Positions 1 through 9,830 of a stretch of 64,000 nt of DNA are shown one piece after another. Source of the DNA: Streptomyces sp. yr375 (lineage in GTDB: Bacteria > Actinomycetota > Actinomycetes > Streptomycetales > Streptomycetaceae); contig NZ_FOFF01000014.1 of NCBI RefSeq assembly GCF_900110755.1, positions 1 to 64,000 on the forward strand, in the 5' to 3' direction. Both the position numbers and the translations under genes were made by a program. Within the stretch, counting starts at the first letter, position 1. Every line of letters starts with the position of its first letter. The notes below the pieces were generated by a model. The model was not told the DNA's origin and did no database searches. It saw only the letters and a program-made list of their open reading frames with translations.

Positions 1-95
1 GCTCTCGGGCACCCGGCAACCTCACCGACCGCCTCGCGGACCGTGCGGTGCCGCCCGGCTCTCGGGCACCCGGCAACCTCACCGACCGCCTCGCG
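1..95 (+). repeat. 57-bp-period tandem repeat in fxsB linker
   Basis: The segment beginning GCTCTCGGGCACCCGG at position 1 recurs at 58, with about 37 identical bases. The period is 57 bp, or 19 codons, so the repeat is in frame. It encodes the repeated linker unit of the HExxH protein. Further degenerate Pro-Gly-Asn-Pro-Thr units follow up to about 170. Confidence 0.8.
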
Positions 96-1415
96 CCGCC
101 CGCCCCCGGCAACCCCACCAACCGCCTCGCACCCCCCGCCCCGCAGCCCCCCGGCAACCCCACGCACCCCGCCACACCGCCCAGCCCCCGAACACCTGGC
201 ACCCCCGCCCCCTTCGCCCCCACCTCCGCCTCCTTCGCGCGAGCCCGGCTCCTGTACCCCCTCACCGGACCCTGGGCCCTGGCCTGTCTGCGTGGACTGG
301 ACCCGGCTGATGGGCCGCCCACACCCGACAGCGCCCGTGAACTCCGGCGTGCCCTCGCTCACTTCAGTGCCCTTGCCGCTGTCGCCGCCGCTCGCGCCGG
401 GATCCCCTTCGACGCCGAGCTGACGGCCCACGACGGAGTCCTCAACCTGCCGTCCCTCGGGACCCTGCACACCACCACAGCGGGCGACACACCGGTCCGG
501 GCGGTTTTCCGGCAAGGCCGCGTGACACTCCGCCAGCCCGACGCGCCGGACGCGACCGTGTTCCTGGAGCGCGGGCTCGGCGCCTGGTCCGGCGCCCTCG
601 CGTGGACCCCGGCGTACGCGCTGCCCGGACTCGTGCCCGAGGCCGCCCCCATGTCCCTGGACGACCTCGACCCGTACCGCACGGCTCGCGGCGATCCCCG
701 TCACCGTGCGCTGAGCGCGCCCACGACGCTCGACGATCCGGAGCGGAAGCGGTGGCTCCAGGCGTGGTCGGGGACGGCCGCCGCGCTGCGTTCGGGCGGC
801 GAGCAGCGGCTGACGGAGGCGCTCGCGCTGCTGCGGTGCCTGGTGCCGCTGGAGATGCCGCCGGGCGCGGACGGCCACGGCGGATGCAGCGCGACCCGGC
901 GTGACGCGTTCGGCGCGCTGCTGAGCAGCACCCCGTCCTCACCGGTGGCCTTCGCCGGAGCCCTCGTCCATGAACTCCAGCACGCGAAACTGGCCGCGCT
1001 CAGCGACATGGCGATCCTCCATCAGGCCGGGCCGGACGCCCGGTACTTCGCACCCTGGAGACCCGACCCCCGCCCGTTCGACGGCCTCCTGCAAGGGGCG
1101 TACGCGCATCTGGGGCTCGCGGACTTCTTCCAGCGCCGCGCGCTCGCCGCGGACCCCGCGCACCAGGAGTCGGCATGGGCCCAGCACGCCCGCTACCGCG
1201 CCCAGGTCGGGGCGGTCCTGCCCGCCCTGGTCGGATCGCTGCATCTCACCCCCCGGGGACGGCGGTTCGTCGACGCCATGGCCACCGCGTACGAACGCAT
1301 GGCCGAGGATCCCGCCCCCCGGGGACACACGGCCCGCGCCCAGGCGTACCTGAAGGCCGCGCGCACGTTGTGGACGCGGCGTCAGACCTCGTCCACGCTG
1401 TGGCCGAATGGGTGA
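1..1415 (+). CDS. fxsB: FxsB-type peptide-modifying enzyme, C-terminal HExxH domain (5' partial)
   Basis: The frame is open to the left window edge, so the start lies upstream. GTG at 48 is only an internal possibility. Residues near the edge are a Pro/Ala/Asn-rich low-complexity linker with a repeated SRAPGNLTDRLA unit, followed by a compact domain with an intact HELQH motif at about 969-983. This HExxH type is known as the 'mod_HExxH' peptide beta-hydroxylase-like domain, often fused behind the radical SAM/SPASM enzyme FxsB that acts on FxSxx-COOH ribosomal peptides. The radical SAM part and the precursor peptide would lie upstream and cannot be seen. The next gene on the same strand is the TIR/NB-ARC/TPR protein usual in this cluster, which supports the assignment. 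It could instead be a stand-alone HExxH protein. Confidence 0.7.
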   Translation, partial: SRAPGNLTDRLADRAVPPGSRAPGNLTDRLAPPAPGNPTNRLAPPAPQPPGNPTHPATPPSPRTPGTPAPFAPTSASFARARLLYPLTGPWALACLRGLDPADGPPTPDSARELRRALAHFSALAAVAAARAGIPFDAELTAHDGVLNLPSLGTLHTTTAGDTPVRAVFRQGRVTLRQPDAPDATVFLERGLGAWSGALAWTPAYALPGLVPEAAPMSLDDLDPYRTARGDPRHRALSAPTTLDDPERKRWLQAWSGTAAALRSGGEQRLTEALALLRCLVPLEMPPGADGHGGCSATRRDAFGALLSSTPSSPVAFAGALVHELQHAKLAALSDMAILHQAGPDARYFAPWRPDPRPFDGLLQGAYAHLGLADFFQRRALAADPAHQESAWAQHARYRAQVGAVLPALVGSLHLTPRGRRFVDAMATAYERMAEDPAPRGHTARAQAYLKAARTLWTRRQTSSTLWPNG

Positions 1416-1545
1416 AGATACCCGCGCCGAGCCGTCCACTGCGGAAAGATCGTCGCGCCGAGGTGTCGTTCGCGGGCCCGCCGCACTTACCAGCGATGCG
1501 CCGAGGTTCTAGGATTTTTGTGGACTACGCGCTGGAGGCCGCTGC

Positions 1546-4500
1546 ATGTCTGGAGCTCGTACGCCGGTCGGGACGACCGTGGGGGAGGCGGCGAAACAGA
1601 CCGTCACGATCAGCTTCGCCGGGTTCAACCGCGCCTGGGCGGCCTGGATCGGCGACCGGCTGGAGCGCCGGGGACTGCGCGTGGTGTTCCAGCGCTGGGA
1701 CTCCCCGGCCGAGATCCCCCTCGTGGACCTGCTGCGCCATCTGAAAATGGCCGAGGGCCGCATCCTCGTCGTCGTCAGCGAGTGGTACTTCCAACTCGGG
1801 CCGCGCACCCGCGAGGAGTGGAACGCGGCGCTGGGCGAGGTCGTAGCCCCCGACCCGTCCCGCTTCGCCGCCGTCTCCGTCACCACCGCGGCCGTGCCCT
1901 CCGCCGCCGCCGTCCTCGCCCCGGCCGAACTGATCAACGTGGGCGCCGACGAGGCCGAGCGGCGCCTGCTGGACCGGCTCGGCGTGCCCGCGGGCCCGCT
2001 CCCGGAGCCCGCGGAGGTCGAGCGGCGCGCCCCGCGCTTCCCCGCGTCGATGCCCGAGGTGTGGGGCGGCGTCCCGCGCCGCAACACCCGCTTCACCGGC
2101 CGCGAGCCGATCCTCAACGACGCCTACCACCAGTTGCAGGGCGCCGCGCCCGGCGCCGGCGTGGTCACGTTCCACGGCATGTCGGGGGTGGGCAAGACCC
2201 AGCTCGCCGCCGAGTACGTCTACCGCTTCGGCTCCGAGTACGACGTCGTGTGGTGGGTGAACGCCGAGAAACGCGTCACCTACCGCCGCCTGCTCGCCGA
2301 ACTCGCCCCCAAACTCGGCCTGCGCACCGGCCAGGAGTACGGCGAACGGCTGCGCGCGGTACGCGACTCGCTGCGCCGCGGCGACCCCTACGCGCGCTGG
2401 CTGCTGATCCTCGACGGCGCGGACGAACCCGACCAGATCTGGGACCTGGTGCCCACCGGCCCCGGGCACGTGATCATCACCTCGCGCAACCCCGAGTGGA
2501 GCGAGCACAACAGCATGCTCCTGGAGGTGCCGGTGTACGCACGCGACGAGTCGGTGGCGTTCATCCGCCGCCGCGCCCCACGACTCGACGAGCAGGAGGC
2601 CGACCAGCTCGCCGAGGCACTGGAGGACCTCCCGCTGCTGCTGGACCAGACCGCGGGCTGGCTCAACGACTCGGACCTGTCCGTGCAGGAGTACATCGGC
2701 CTCCTGGAAGGCGGCATCGACCAGGACGTCGTGAAGGTCTCCGTGGACTTCCCGCTCGCCTTCCAGACCGCCTGGTCGATACTGCTGAACAAACTCCGCG
2801 AGTCCGTCCCCGAGTCCGTCGACCTGCTGCGGCTGTGCACGTTCTTCGCGCCCGGCTTCATCCCCGTACGCCTCCTCAAGGAGATGCCGAGCGGCGACCT
2901 GCCCGAGCAGATCGCCGGACTGCTCAACGACCCGCTGCTGTGGAACAAGGCGATCAGCCAGCTCCGCCAGTACTCCGTGGTGCGCCTGGAGTCCCACGAG
3001 ACCCTCGGCGACGAGACGGCCGCCTCCTCCGGCGAGTCCCTCTACCTGCACCGCATGGTCCACCAGATCGTCCAGAAGGACATGCCGGACGCGGACCGCG
3101 CCGAGTTCATCGACGTCGTACGCCAGGCCCTGGCCGCCGCCGATCCGCGCCGCCCCACCGACACCCGCCTGTGGCCCCGGTACGCCGAGATCGCGCCGCA
3201 CCTGAAGTACGCGGACGTCCTCCAGAGCCGCGACCCCAACGTCCAGAGCCTGGTGCTCAACTGCCTGCGCTACATGTACTTCTCCGGCGAGTACGTGGCC
3301 GGCAGCAAGCTCGGCGAACGCGCCATGGAGGCCTGGCGCTCCCTGCTCGGCGACAGCCACCCGCGGATCTGGGAACTGACCTTCCACTACGTCAACGTGC
3401 TGCGCGCCGGCGGCGAGTACACGCGCACCGAGGCCCTCGACCGCGCCGCCGTCGAACAACTCCGTGAGGAACGCGGCGCGCAGGACCTGGAGCACCTGCG
3501 CTTCGCCAGCGGCCTCGCCGCCGACCTGCGGGGCCTCGGCCGTTACGACGAGGCGCTCGAACTGTCCCGGTGGACCCAGGTCGCCTACCACGAGCTGCTC
3601 GGCGAGCAGGACTCCCGCGCCCTGAACGCCCGCAACAACGTGGCCGTCTCGCTGCGCCTGCTCGGCGCCTACCAGGACGCGCTGGACATCGACCGCCAGG
3701 TCATGGAGGCGCGGCGGCTGGTCCTGAAGGGCCGCCACCCCTGGACGCTCGACTCCCAGATCTCCTACTCGATCGACCTGCGCCTGCTCGGCCGGTACAC
3801 CGAGGCCGAGTCGATCCAGTCGCAGAGCGTCCGCGACAACCGGATCGTGATGGGGGACAGCAACCCGCAGACCCTGAAGGCCGAGTACAACCTCGCCCTG
3901 TGCCAGTACCGCAACGGCGAACGCGCCAGGGCCGGGGAGCTCTTCAGCACCGTCCTGGAGAGCGGCGAGCGGGTGATGGGCGAGTCCCACCCGTGGACCC
4001 TCATGTTCGCCTGCGCCCAGAGCTGCTTCGCCCGCGAGCATGGCGACATCGACCAGGCCCGGGAGCTGAGCGAGGCCGTCGTGGCGGCCTACGAGGTGAT
4101 GCTCGCCGACGCCCACCCCTTCGTCGCCGGAGCCCGCGCCAACCAGGCGCTCATCCTGCGCAACGTGGGCGAACGGGACCACGCCCACGTCCTCATCGAG
4201 CAGGCGCTGGCCGCCATGACGGAGGCGGTCGGGGAGAACCACCCCTGGAGCCTGGGCTGCGCCCTCAACGCCTCGGCGCTGCGCAACCTCGTCGGCGACA
4301 CCGAGAGCGCGGCCACGCTCAGCCGGGACACCGCGACCCGGGCCGCCGAACTGCTCGGGCGCACCCACCCGTTGACCCTGTCGGCCCGCATCGCGTACGC
4401 GGCCGACCTGCGCGGGCTGCGCGACCGCCGGCAGTCCGAGAAGGTCGAGCAGGAGGCCCTCTCGGACCTGGAGGCGACCTTGGGCAAGCAGCACGTCCAC

Positions 4501-4560
4501 ACCATCACGGCACGCTCCCGCAACCGGCCGTACTGGGACTTCGAACCCCAGACGACCTGA
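1546..4560 (+). CDS. fxsT: FxSxx-COOH system TIR/NB-ARC/tetratricopeptide repeat protein
   Basis: This 1004-residue STAND-type protein has three parts. An N-terminal TIR-like domain covers about residues 15-130 (TISFAGFNRAWAAW, then RILVVVSEWYF). An NB-ARC ATPase follows with P-loop GMSGVGKT near residue 213 and a kinase-2-like LLILDGAD near 285. Many TPR repeats run from about 560 to the C-terminus, with recurring motifs such as GDSHPRIWE, GRHPWTLDS and GENHPWSLG. This architecture matches the TPR protein of FxSxx-COOH peptide clusters. The family's role is not established; a sensing or signalling function for the modified peptide is inference. It lies 130 bp after the HExxH gene on the same strand, and a strong terminator follows it. 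Confidence 0.8.
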   Translation: MSGARTPVGTTVGEAAKQTVTISFAGFNRAWAAWIGDRLERRGLRVVFQRWDSPAEIPLVDLLRHLKMAEGRILVVVSEWYFQLGPRTREEWNAALGEVVAPDPSRFAAVSVTTAAVPSAAAVLAPAELINVGADEAERRLLDRLGVPAGPLPEPAEVERRAPRFPASMPEVWGGVPRRNTRFTGREPILNDAYHQLQGAAPGAGVVTFHGMSGVGKTQLAAEYVYRFGSEYDVVWWVNAEKRVTYRRLLAELAPKLGLRTGQEYGERLRAVRDSLRRGDPYARWLLILDGADEPDQIWDLVPTGPGHVIITSRNPEWSEHNSMLLEVPVYARDESVAFIRRRAPRLDEQEADQLAEALEDLPLLLDQTAGWLNDSDLSVQEYIGLLEGGIDQDVVKVSVDFPLAFQTAWSILLNKLRESVPESVDLLRLCTFFAPGFIPVRLLKEMPSGDLPEQIAGLLNDPLLWNKAISQLRQYSVVRLESHETLGDETAASSGESLYLHRMVHQIVQKDMPDADRAEFIDVVRQALAAADPRRPTDTRLWPRYAEIAPHLKYADVLQSRDPNVQSLVLNCLRYMYFSGEYVAGSKLGERAMEAWRSLLGDSHPRIWELTFHYVNVLRAGGEYTRTEALDRAAVEQLREERGAQDLEHLRFASGLAADLRGLGRYDEALELSRWTQVAYHELLGEQDSRALNARNNVAVSLRLLGAYQDALDIDRQVMEARRLVLKGRHPWTLDSQISYSIDLRLLGRYTEAESIQSQSVRDNRIVMGDSNPQTLKAEYNLALCQYRNGERARAGELFSTVLESGERVMGESHPWTLMFACAQSCFAREHGDIDQARELSEAVVAAYEVMLADAHPFVAGARANQALILRNVGERDHAHVLIEQALAAMTEAVGENHPWSLGCALNASALRNLVGDTESAATLSRDTATRAAELLGRTHPLTLSARIAYAADLRGLRDRRQSEKVEQEALSDLEATLGKQHVHTITARSRNRPYWDFEPQTT

Positions 4561-4564
4561 ACGC

Positions 4565-4606
4565 CGAAGGGCCCGCCCCCGGAAACCTCCGGAGGCGGGC
4601 CCTTCG
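4565..4606. terminator. Intrinsic terminator between fxsT and kgd
   Basis: A perfect 13-bp inverted repeat (CGAAGGGCCCGCC and GGCGGGCCCTTCG) encloses a 16-nt loop between two convergent genes. It lacks a strong T tract, as is normal in Streptomyces, and can serve both strands. Confidence 0.85.
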
Positions 4607-4631
4607 CCCGTAGCGGGTGAGGTGGTGAGGA

Positions 4632-7600
4632 CTACGCCTCGAACACCTCGCGCACCAACTGCTCCTGCTCGGCCTGGTGCCGCTTCGCGGAACCCACCGC
4701 CGGCGACGAGCCGTGCGGCCGCGAGATGCGGCGCAGGCGCTCGCCGTGCGGGACCTCCGCGCCGACCGCGAGGTCGAGGTGGTCGATCAGGTTCAGGGCG
4801 ATGAACGGCCAGGCGCCCTGGTTGGCCGGCTCCTCCTGGACCCACAGGTACTTCTCGGCGCCCGGGTACTTGTTGACCTCGGCCTGCACCTCGGCGCCCG
4901 GCAGCGGGTACAACCGCTCGAGGCGGATGATCGCCGTGTCCGTGATCCCGCGCTTGTTCCGCTCGGCGTCCAGGTCGTAGTAGACCTTGCCGGTGCAGAA
5001 GACGACCTTCTTCACGGCCGCCGGGTCGGTGATCGACGCGTCGCCGATGACCGGGCGGAACTGGCCCTCGGTGAACTCCTCCGCCTTCGACGCGGCGGCC
5101 TTCAGACGCAGCATCGACTTCGGGGTGAAGACGACCAGCGGCTTGTGGTGCGGGTTGTGCACCTGCCACCGCAGGAGGTGGAAGTAGTTCGACGGCAGCG
5201 TGGGCATCGCGACCGTCATGTTGTTCTGGGCGCAGAGCTGGAGGAAGCGCTCGACACGGGCCGAGGAGTGGTCCGGGCCCTGTCCCTCGTAGCCGTGCGG
5301 GAGCAGGAGCGTGACGCCGGACGTCTGGCCCCACTTCTGCTCGGCGGCCGAGATGTACTCGTCGACGACCGTCTGCGCGCCGTTGACGAAGTCGCCGAAC
5401 TGCGCCTCCCACATCACGAGCGCGTCGGGGCGGGCCAGCGAGTAGCCGTACTCGAAGCCCATGACCGCGTACTCGGACAGCAGGGAGTTGTAGACGTTGT
5501 AGCGGGCCTGGTCCTCGGCGAGGTACTGGAGCGGGGTGTGCTCCTCGCCCGTCTCACGGTCGATGAGGACCGCGTGCCGCTGGCCGAACGTGCCGCGCTG
5601 CGAGTCCTGGCCGGACAGCCGGACCGGGGTGCCCTCCAGCAGGAGGGAGCCGACGGCGAGGGTCTCGCCCATGCCCCAGTCGATGGTGCCGTCCTCGACC
5701 ATCGTCGCCCGGCGCTGCAACTGCGGCAGCAGACGCGGGTGGACGTGGAAGGAGTCGGGGATGTTGACCTGGGACTCGGCGATCCGCTTGACGGTCTCCG
5801 TGGAGATCGCGGTGTTCACGGCGACCGGGAACTCCGCCTGCGGGTCCGACACCGGGCCGGTGGCGGCCTGCGCGGTGACGGCCTCCCTGACCTCCGTGAA
5901 GACCTTCTCGAGCTGCCCCTGGTAGTCCTGGAGCGCCTGCTCGGCCTCTTCCAGGGTGATGTCGCCGCGACCGATCAGGGACTCGGTGTACAGCTTGCGC
6001 ACCGAGCGCTTCTTGTCGATCAGGTCGTACATCAGTGGCTGGGTGAAGGCCGGGTTGTCCGACTCGTTGTGACCGCGGCGGCGGTAGCAGATGAGGTCGA
6101 TCACCACGTCCTTGTTGAACGCCTGACGGAACTCGAAGGCGAGGCGTGCGACGCGCACGACGGCCTCGGGGTCGTCGCCGTTCACGTGGAAGATCGGGGC
6201 CTCGATCATCCGCGCCACGTCCGTCGCGTACATCGACGAGCGCGAGGACTCCGGGGCGGCGGTGAAGCCGACCTGGTTGTTGATGACGATGTGGACCGTG
6301 CCGCCGGTGCGGTAGCCGCGCAGTTGCGACATGTTCAGGGTCTCGGCCACCACGCCCTGGCCCGCGAAGGCCGCGTCGCCGTGCAGGGCGACCGGCAGGA
6401 CGGTGAAGTCCGTGCCGCCCTTGTTGATGATGTCCTGCTTGGCGCGGCTGATGCCCTCGATGATCGGGTCGACCGTCTCCAGGTGGGACGGGTTCGCGGC
6501 CAGCGAGACCTTGATCTGCTCGCCGTCCAGGCCGGTGAAGGTCCCCTCGGCGCCCAGGTGGTACTTCACGTCGCCGGAGCCGTGCATCGACTTCGGGTCG
6601 AGGTTGCCCTCGAACTCGCGGAAGATCTGCGCGTACGACTTGCCGACGATGTTCGCCAGCACGTTCAGCCGGCCGCGGTGGGCCATGCCGATGACGACCT
6701 CGTCGAGCCGCGACTCGGCCGCGCTGTCCAGTACGGCGTCCAGCAGCGGGATGACGGACTCGCCGCCCTCCAGGGAGAACCGCTTCTGGCCGACGTACTT
6801 GGTCTGCAGGAAGGTCTCGAAGGCCTCCGCCGCGTTCAGCCGGCGCAGGATGCGCAACTGCTCCTCGCGCTCCGGCTTGGAGTGCGGACGCTCGATGCGG
6901 TCCTGGATCCAGCGGCGCTGCTTGGGGTCCTGGATGTGCATGAACTCGACGCCGGTGGTGCGGCAGTACGAGTCGCGCAGCACGCCGAGGATGTCGCGCA
7001 GCTTCATCAGGGACTTGCCGGAGAAGCCGCCGACGGCGAACTCGCGCTCCAGGTCCCACAGCGTCAGCCCGTGCTCGGTGATGTCGAGGTCGGGGTGCTT
7101 GCGCTGGCGGTACTCCAGCGGGTCGGTGTCGGCCATGACGTGGCCGCGGACCCGGTAGGAGTGGATCAGCTCGAAGACGCGGGCGGCCTTGGTGACGTCG
7201 TCGTCGTGCGAGGCGTCGATGTCCTTGAGCCAGCGGACCGGCTCGTAGGGGATGCGCAGCGCCTCGAAGATCTCGTCGTAGAAACCGCCCTCGCCGAGGA
7301 GGAAATTGGCGACGACGCGCAGGAACTCGCCGGAGGCGGCGCCCTGGATGACCCGGTGGTCGTAGGTCGACGTGAGCGTCATGACCTTCGAGATGCCGAG
7401 CTTGTTCAGGGTGTCCTGGCTGGTGCCCTGGAACTCCGCCGGGTAGTCCATCGAGCCGACGCCCATGATGACCGACTGGCCGGGCATCAGCCGCGGCACG
7501 GAGTGGACGGTGCCGAGGCCGCCGGGGTTGGTCAGGGAGACCGTGACACCGGTGAAGTCGTCCATCGTCAGCTTGCCGTCGCGGGCGCGGCGGACGATGT

Positions 7601-8411
7601 CCTCGTAGGCCTGCCAGAACTCGAAGAAGTTCAGCGTCTCGGCCTTCTTGATGCCGGCCACGACGAGCTGGCGGTCGCCGTTGGGCTTCACCAGGTCGAT
7701 GGCCAGGCCGAAGTTGACGTGCGCGGGCTTGACGAGGGTGGGCTTCCCGTCCTTCTCCGCGTAGTGCCAGTTCATCGACGGCATGGCCTTGATGGCCTGC
7801 ACCATCGCGAAGCCGATCAGGTGCGTGAAGGAGATCTTCCCGCCCCGGGCGCGCTTGAGGTGGTTGTTGATGACGATGCGGTTGTCGAACAGCAGCTTCA
7901 CCGGGACGGCGCGCACGGACGTGGCCGTGGGCAGCTCCAGCGAGGCGTTCATGTTCTTGGCGACCGCGGCGGCCGGGCCGCGCAGCGTCACGAACTCCGG
8001 ACCCTCGGCAGCGGTCGCCGGCGCGGCGGCGGCAGGCGCCGCCTTCGCGGCGGCGGGCTTGGCGGCCGGGGCCGCCTTCGCCGGAGCCGGGACGGCGGCA
8101 GGGGCCGGCGCGGGAGCCGCGGGGGCCGACTGAGCCGCAGCGGCGGGGGCGGCGGGCGCCGGGGACGTGGTGGTGGTCGCTGCGGCCCCCGCGGCCGCAG
8201 TACCCGCCGGAGCCGAGGGCGTGGCGGCCCCGGGCTTGTAGTCGGCGAAGAAGTCCCACCAGGCGCGGTCTACCGAATTCGGGTCCTGGAGGTACTGCTG
8301 ATAGATCTCGTCGACGAGCCACTCGTTCGGCCCGAACGCGACGGCGGGGTTCTTGCCCGCTTGGTCTGCGTCGGTCGAGAAGTTCGAGTTACTGGGGGAC
8401 TGTGGCGACAC
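4632..8411 (-). CDS. kgd: Multifunctional 2-oxoglutarate decarboxylase / dehydrogenase E1-E2 (Kgd/SucA)
   Basis: This about 1259-residue enzyme catalyses thiamine-diphosphate-dependent decarboxylation of 2-oxoglutarate in the TCA cycle and carries a fused succinyltransferase-like domain, as in actinobacterial KGD. The order is: N-terminal E1o segment (NEWLVDEIYQQYLQ), a long Ala/Pro linker (about residues 70-135), an E2-like acyltransferase ending in DHRVIQGA near 352, then the E1 domain with GMAHRGRLNVLANIVG near 573 and NNQVGFT near 710. I chose GTG at 8411 because the protein then begins SPQSPSNSN as in relatives and a GGAAGAGGG sequence lies upstream. The frame stays open to an ATG at 8579, which would add 56 residues unlike the family. 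It is apparently monocistronic. Confidence 0.95.
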   Translation of the reverse strand: MSPQSPSNSNFSTDADQAGKNPAVAFGPNEWLVDEIYQQYLQDPNSVDRAWWDFFADYKPGAATPSAPAGTAAAGAAATTTTSPAPAAPAAAAQSAPAAPAPAPAAVPAPAKAAPAAKPAAAKAAPAAAAPATAAEGPEFVTLRGPAAAVAKNMNASLELPTATSVRAVPVKLLFDNRIVINNHLKRARGGKISFTHLIGFAMVQAIKAMPSMNWHYAEKDGKPTLVKPAHVNFGLAIDLVKPNGDRQLVVAGIKKAETLNFFEFWQAYEDIVRRARDGKLTMDDFTGVTVSLTNPGGLGTVHSVPRLMPGQSVIMGVGSMDYPAEFQGTSQDTLNKLGISKVMTLTSTYDHRVIQGAASGEFLRVVANFLLGEGGFYDEIFEALRIPYEPVRWLKDIDASHDDDVTKAARVFELIHSYRVRGHVMADTDPLEYRQRKHPDLDITEHGLTLWDLEREFAVGGFSGKSLMKLRDILGVLRDSYCRTTGVEFMHIQDPKQRRWIQDRIERPHSKPEREEQLRILRRLNAAEAFETFLQTKYVGQKRFSLEGGESVIPLLDAVLDSAAESRLDEVVIGMAHRGRLNVLANIVGKSYAQIFREFEGNLDPKSMHGSGDVKYHLGAEGTFTGLDGEQIKVSLAANPSHLETVDPIIEGISRAKQDIINKGGTDFTVLPVALHGDAAFAGQGVVAETLNMSQLRGYRTGGTVHIVINNQVGFTAAPESSRSSMYATDVARMIEAPIFHVNGDDPEAVVRVARLAFEFRQAFNKDVVIDLICYRRRGHNESDNPAFTQPLMYDLIDKKRSVRKLYTESLIGRGDITLEEAEQALQDYQGQLEKVFTEVREAVTAQAATGPVSDPQAEFPVAVNTAISTETVKRIAESQVNIPDSFHVHPRLLPQLQRRATMVEDGTIDWGMGETLAVGSLLLEGTPVRLSGQDSQRGTFGQRHAVLIDRETGEEHTPLQYLAEDQARYNVYNSLLSEYAVMGFEYGYSLARPDALVMWEAQFGDFVNGAQTVVDEYISAAEQKWGQTSGVTLLLPHGYEGQGPDHSSARVERFLQLCAQNNMTVAMPTLPSNYFHLLRWQVHNPHHKPLVVFTPKSMLRLKAAASKAEEFTEGQFRPVIGDASITDPAAVKKVVFCTGKVYYDLDAERNKRGITDTAIIRLERLYPLPGAEVQAEVNKYPGAEKYLWVQEEPANQGAWPFIALNLIDHLDLAVGAEVPHGERLRRISRPHGSSPAVGSAKRHQAEQEQLVREVFEA

Positions 8412-8714
8412 GGCGGCAACCGCCCTCTTCCGCTTCACAAGGTGATGGACAGCGGGAATAAAGGCTACGCCCCTGAGAGGGGGAAGGTCAGGCCAGGCAG
8501 GTGCATCGTCGCGTAAGTCACATCGGAAAGTGTGTTTCGGGGGTGGAAATGGCGGGAAACAAGCGCGGTTGCGCGTCAAAAAGAGTATGTCGGCGCAGGT
8601 CGCGCATGCCGAACGGCCGGATCCGGTCCGACCTGCGGCCGGTCCACCGCCTGATCACACGTGTCCGTCAGCGCGGACTCTCATGGATCTTGTGGCTCCG
8701 TTTCGAACTTTACG
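8412..8714. other. Intergenic region upstream of kgd
   Basis: About 300 bp separate the kgd start from the stop of the sensor kinase gene, both on the minus strand. It should hold the kgd promoter. I see no convincing gene, RNA or strong hairpin. An in-frame 5' extension of kgd covers its lower half but does not look like protein from this family. Confidence 0.5.
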
Positions 8715-9830
8715 TCAACTTGGGCCGGATGACTCTCCCGGAAGAGTGACAAGAATCCGGCAACCCCGCTCGGATTCGGCCACTCCGATCCGGCCGCCGT
8801 GCAGATCGACGGCCCAGCGGGCGATCGCCAGCCCCAGTCCCGTTCCGCCGTCGCTGCCCGGACCGTGCGGCCGGCGGACCGCGCCGCGGTTGAACCGCTC
8901 GAACACGCGGCGCCACTCGGAGCGCGGAATGCCGGGACCCTCGTCCAGCACCTCCAGCTCCAGCGACTCCGGCAGCGGGCCGGGCCGCGCCTTCACGGTC
9001 ACCCGTCCGTGCGGCGGGCTGTGCTTGACGGCGTTGTCGATGAGGTTCGCGACGACCTGGTGGATGCGCTCCGGGTCGGCGTGCGCGGTCAGCTCCGGCG
9101 GGGTGACGTCCAGGTGCAGATGGACGTCCGTGCGCGTGTGGTTGCCGCCCGAGCCCATGGTGGCGCGCGCCGAGGCGACCATGTTGGCCTCCTTCAGCAC
9201 CCCCGACAGATACGGCCACACCTCGAAGCGCCGCTTGCGCAGCGGGACGACACCGTTGTCGAGGCGCGACAGGTCGAGCAGCGTCTCCACCAGCCGGCCG
9301 AGCCGCTCCGTCTGCTTCAGGGCCGTGCGCATCGTCTCGGTGTCCGCCTCGGCGATGCCGTCGACCACGTTCTCCAGGACGGCGCGCAGACCCGCGATGG
9401 GCGTGCGCAGCTCGTGCGAGACGTTGGCCACCAGCTCCTTGCGCTGGCGGTCCTGCGCCTCCAGCTCGTCCGCCATGACGTTGATCGTCTGGGCCAGGTC
9501 GCCCAGCTCGTCGCGGCGGTTCTCGCGCACCCGGCGGGTGTAGTCGCCGTGCGAGATGGACCGGGCGACCGTGTTCATCTCGTCCAGCGGCGAGGTCAGC
9601 GAGTGCGCCACGAACTGCGTGATGAGCAGCGTGGCGATCATCGAGAAGACCGTGATGAAGCGCAGCTCCGTCTTGGTGTGCACCGCGATCATCGACAGAC
9701 CGGTGGTGATCAGCACCGAGATGACGACCAGCGCGCCCAGTTTGGTCTTCACCGAGAACGGGCGCACCCGGCCCCAGGGCTCCCCGGAGCCGGGAGCGGG
9801 GCTTCTCGGTCCGTCCGGCCCGGAACTCAT
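8715..9830 (-). CDS. Two-component sensor histidine kinase (intramembrane-sensing type)
   Basis: The 371-residue membrane kinase has two TM helices (about residues 29-50 and 57-75) separated by only a few residues, so there is almost no external sensor domain. HAMP follows, then the phospho-acceptor in VSHELRTP near residue 139, N-box NLIDNAVKHS, DEGPGIP and GGTGLGLA. The short loop suggests that it senses a membrane or cell-envelope signal (inference). Its ATG overlaps the stop of the response regulator as ATGA, showing translational coupling. The signal is unknown. Confidence 0.93.
   Translation of the reverse strand: MSSGPDGPRSPAPGSGEPWGRVRPFSVKTKLGALVVISVLITTGLSMIAVHTKTELRFITVFSMIATLLITQFVAHSLTSPLDEMNTVARSISHGDYTRRVRENRRDELGDLAQTINVMADELEAQDRQRKELVANVSHELRTPIAGLRAVLENVVDGIAEADTETMRTALKQTERLGRLVETLLDLSRLDNGVVPLRKRRFEVWPYLSGVLKEANMVASARATMGSGGNHTRTDVHLHLDVTPPELTAHADPERIHQVVANLIDNAVKHSPPHGRVTVKARPGPLPESLELEVLDEGPGIPRSEWRRVFERFNRGAVRRPHGPGSDGGTGLGLAIARWAVDLHGGRIGVAESERGCRILVTLPGESSGPS

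Noticed and set aside
1525..5412. Very long minus-strand open frame opposite fxsT and kgd
   Set aside because: Compositional shadow of high-GC codons: Arg/Gly/Val-rich, no domain motifs, overlaps two well-supported genes.
4677..8516. Plus-strand open frame of about 1279 codons opposite kgd
   Set aside because: Antisense shadow of kgd made of Val/Leu/Asp/Arg strings without motifs.
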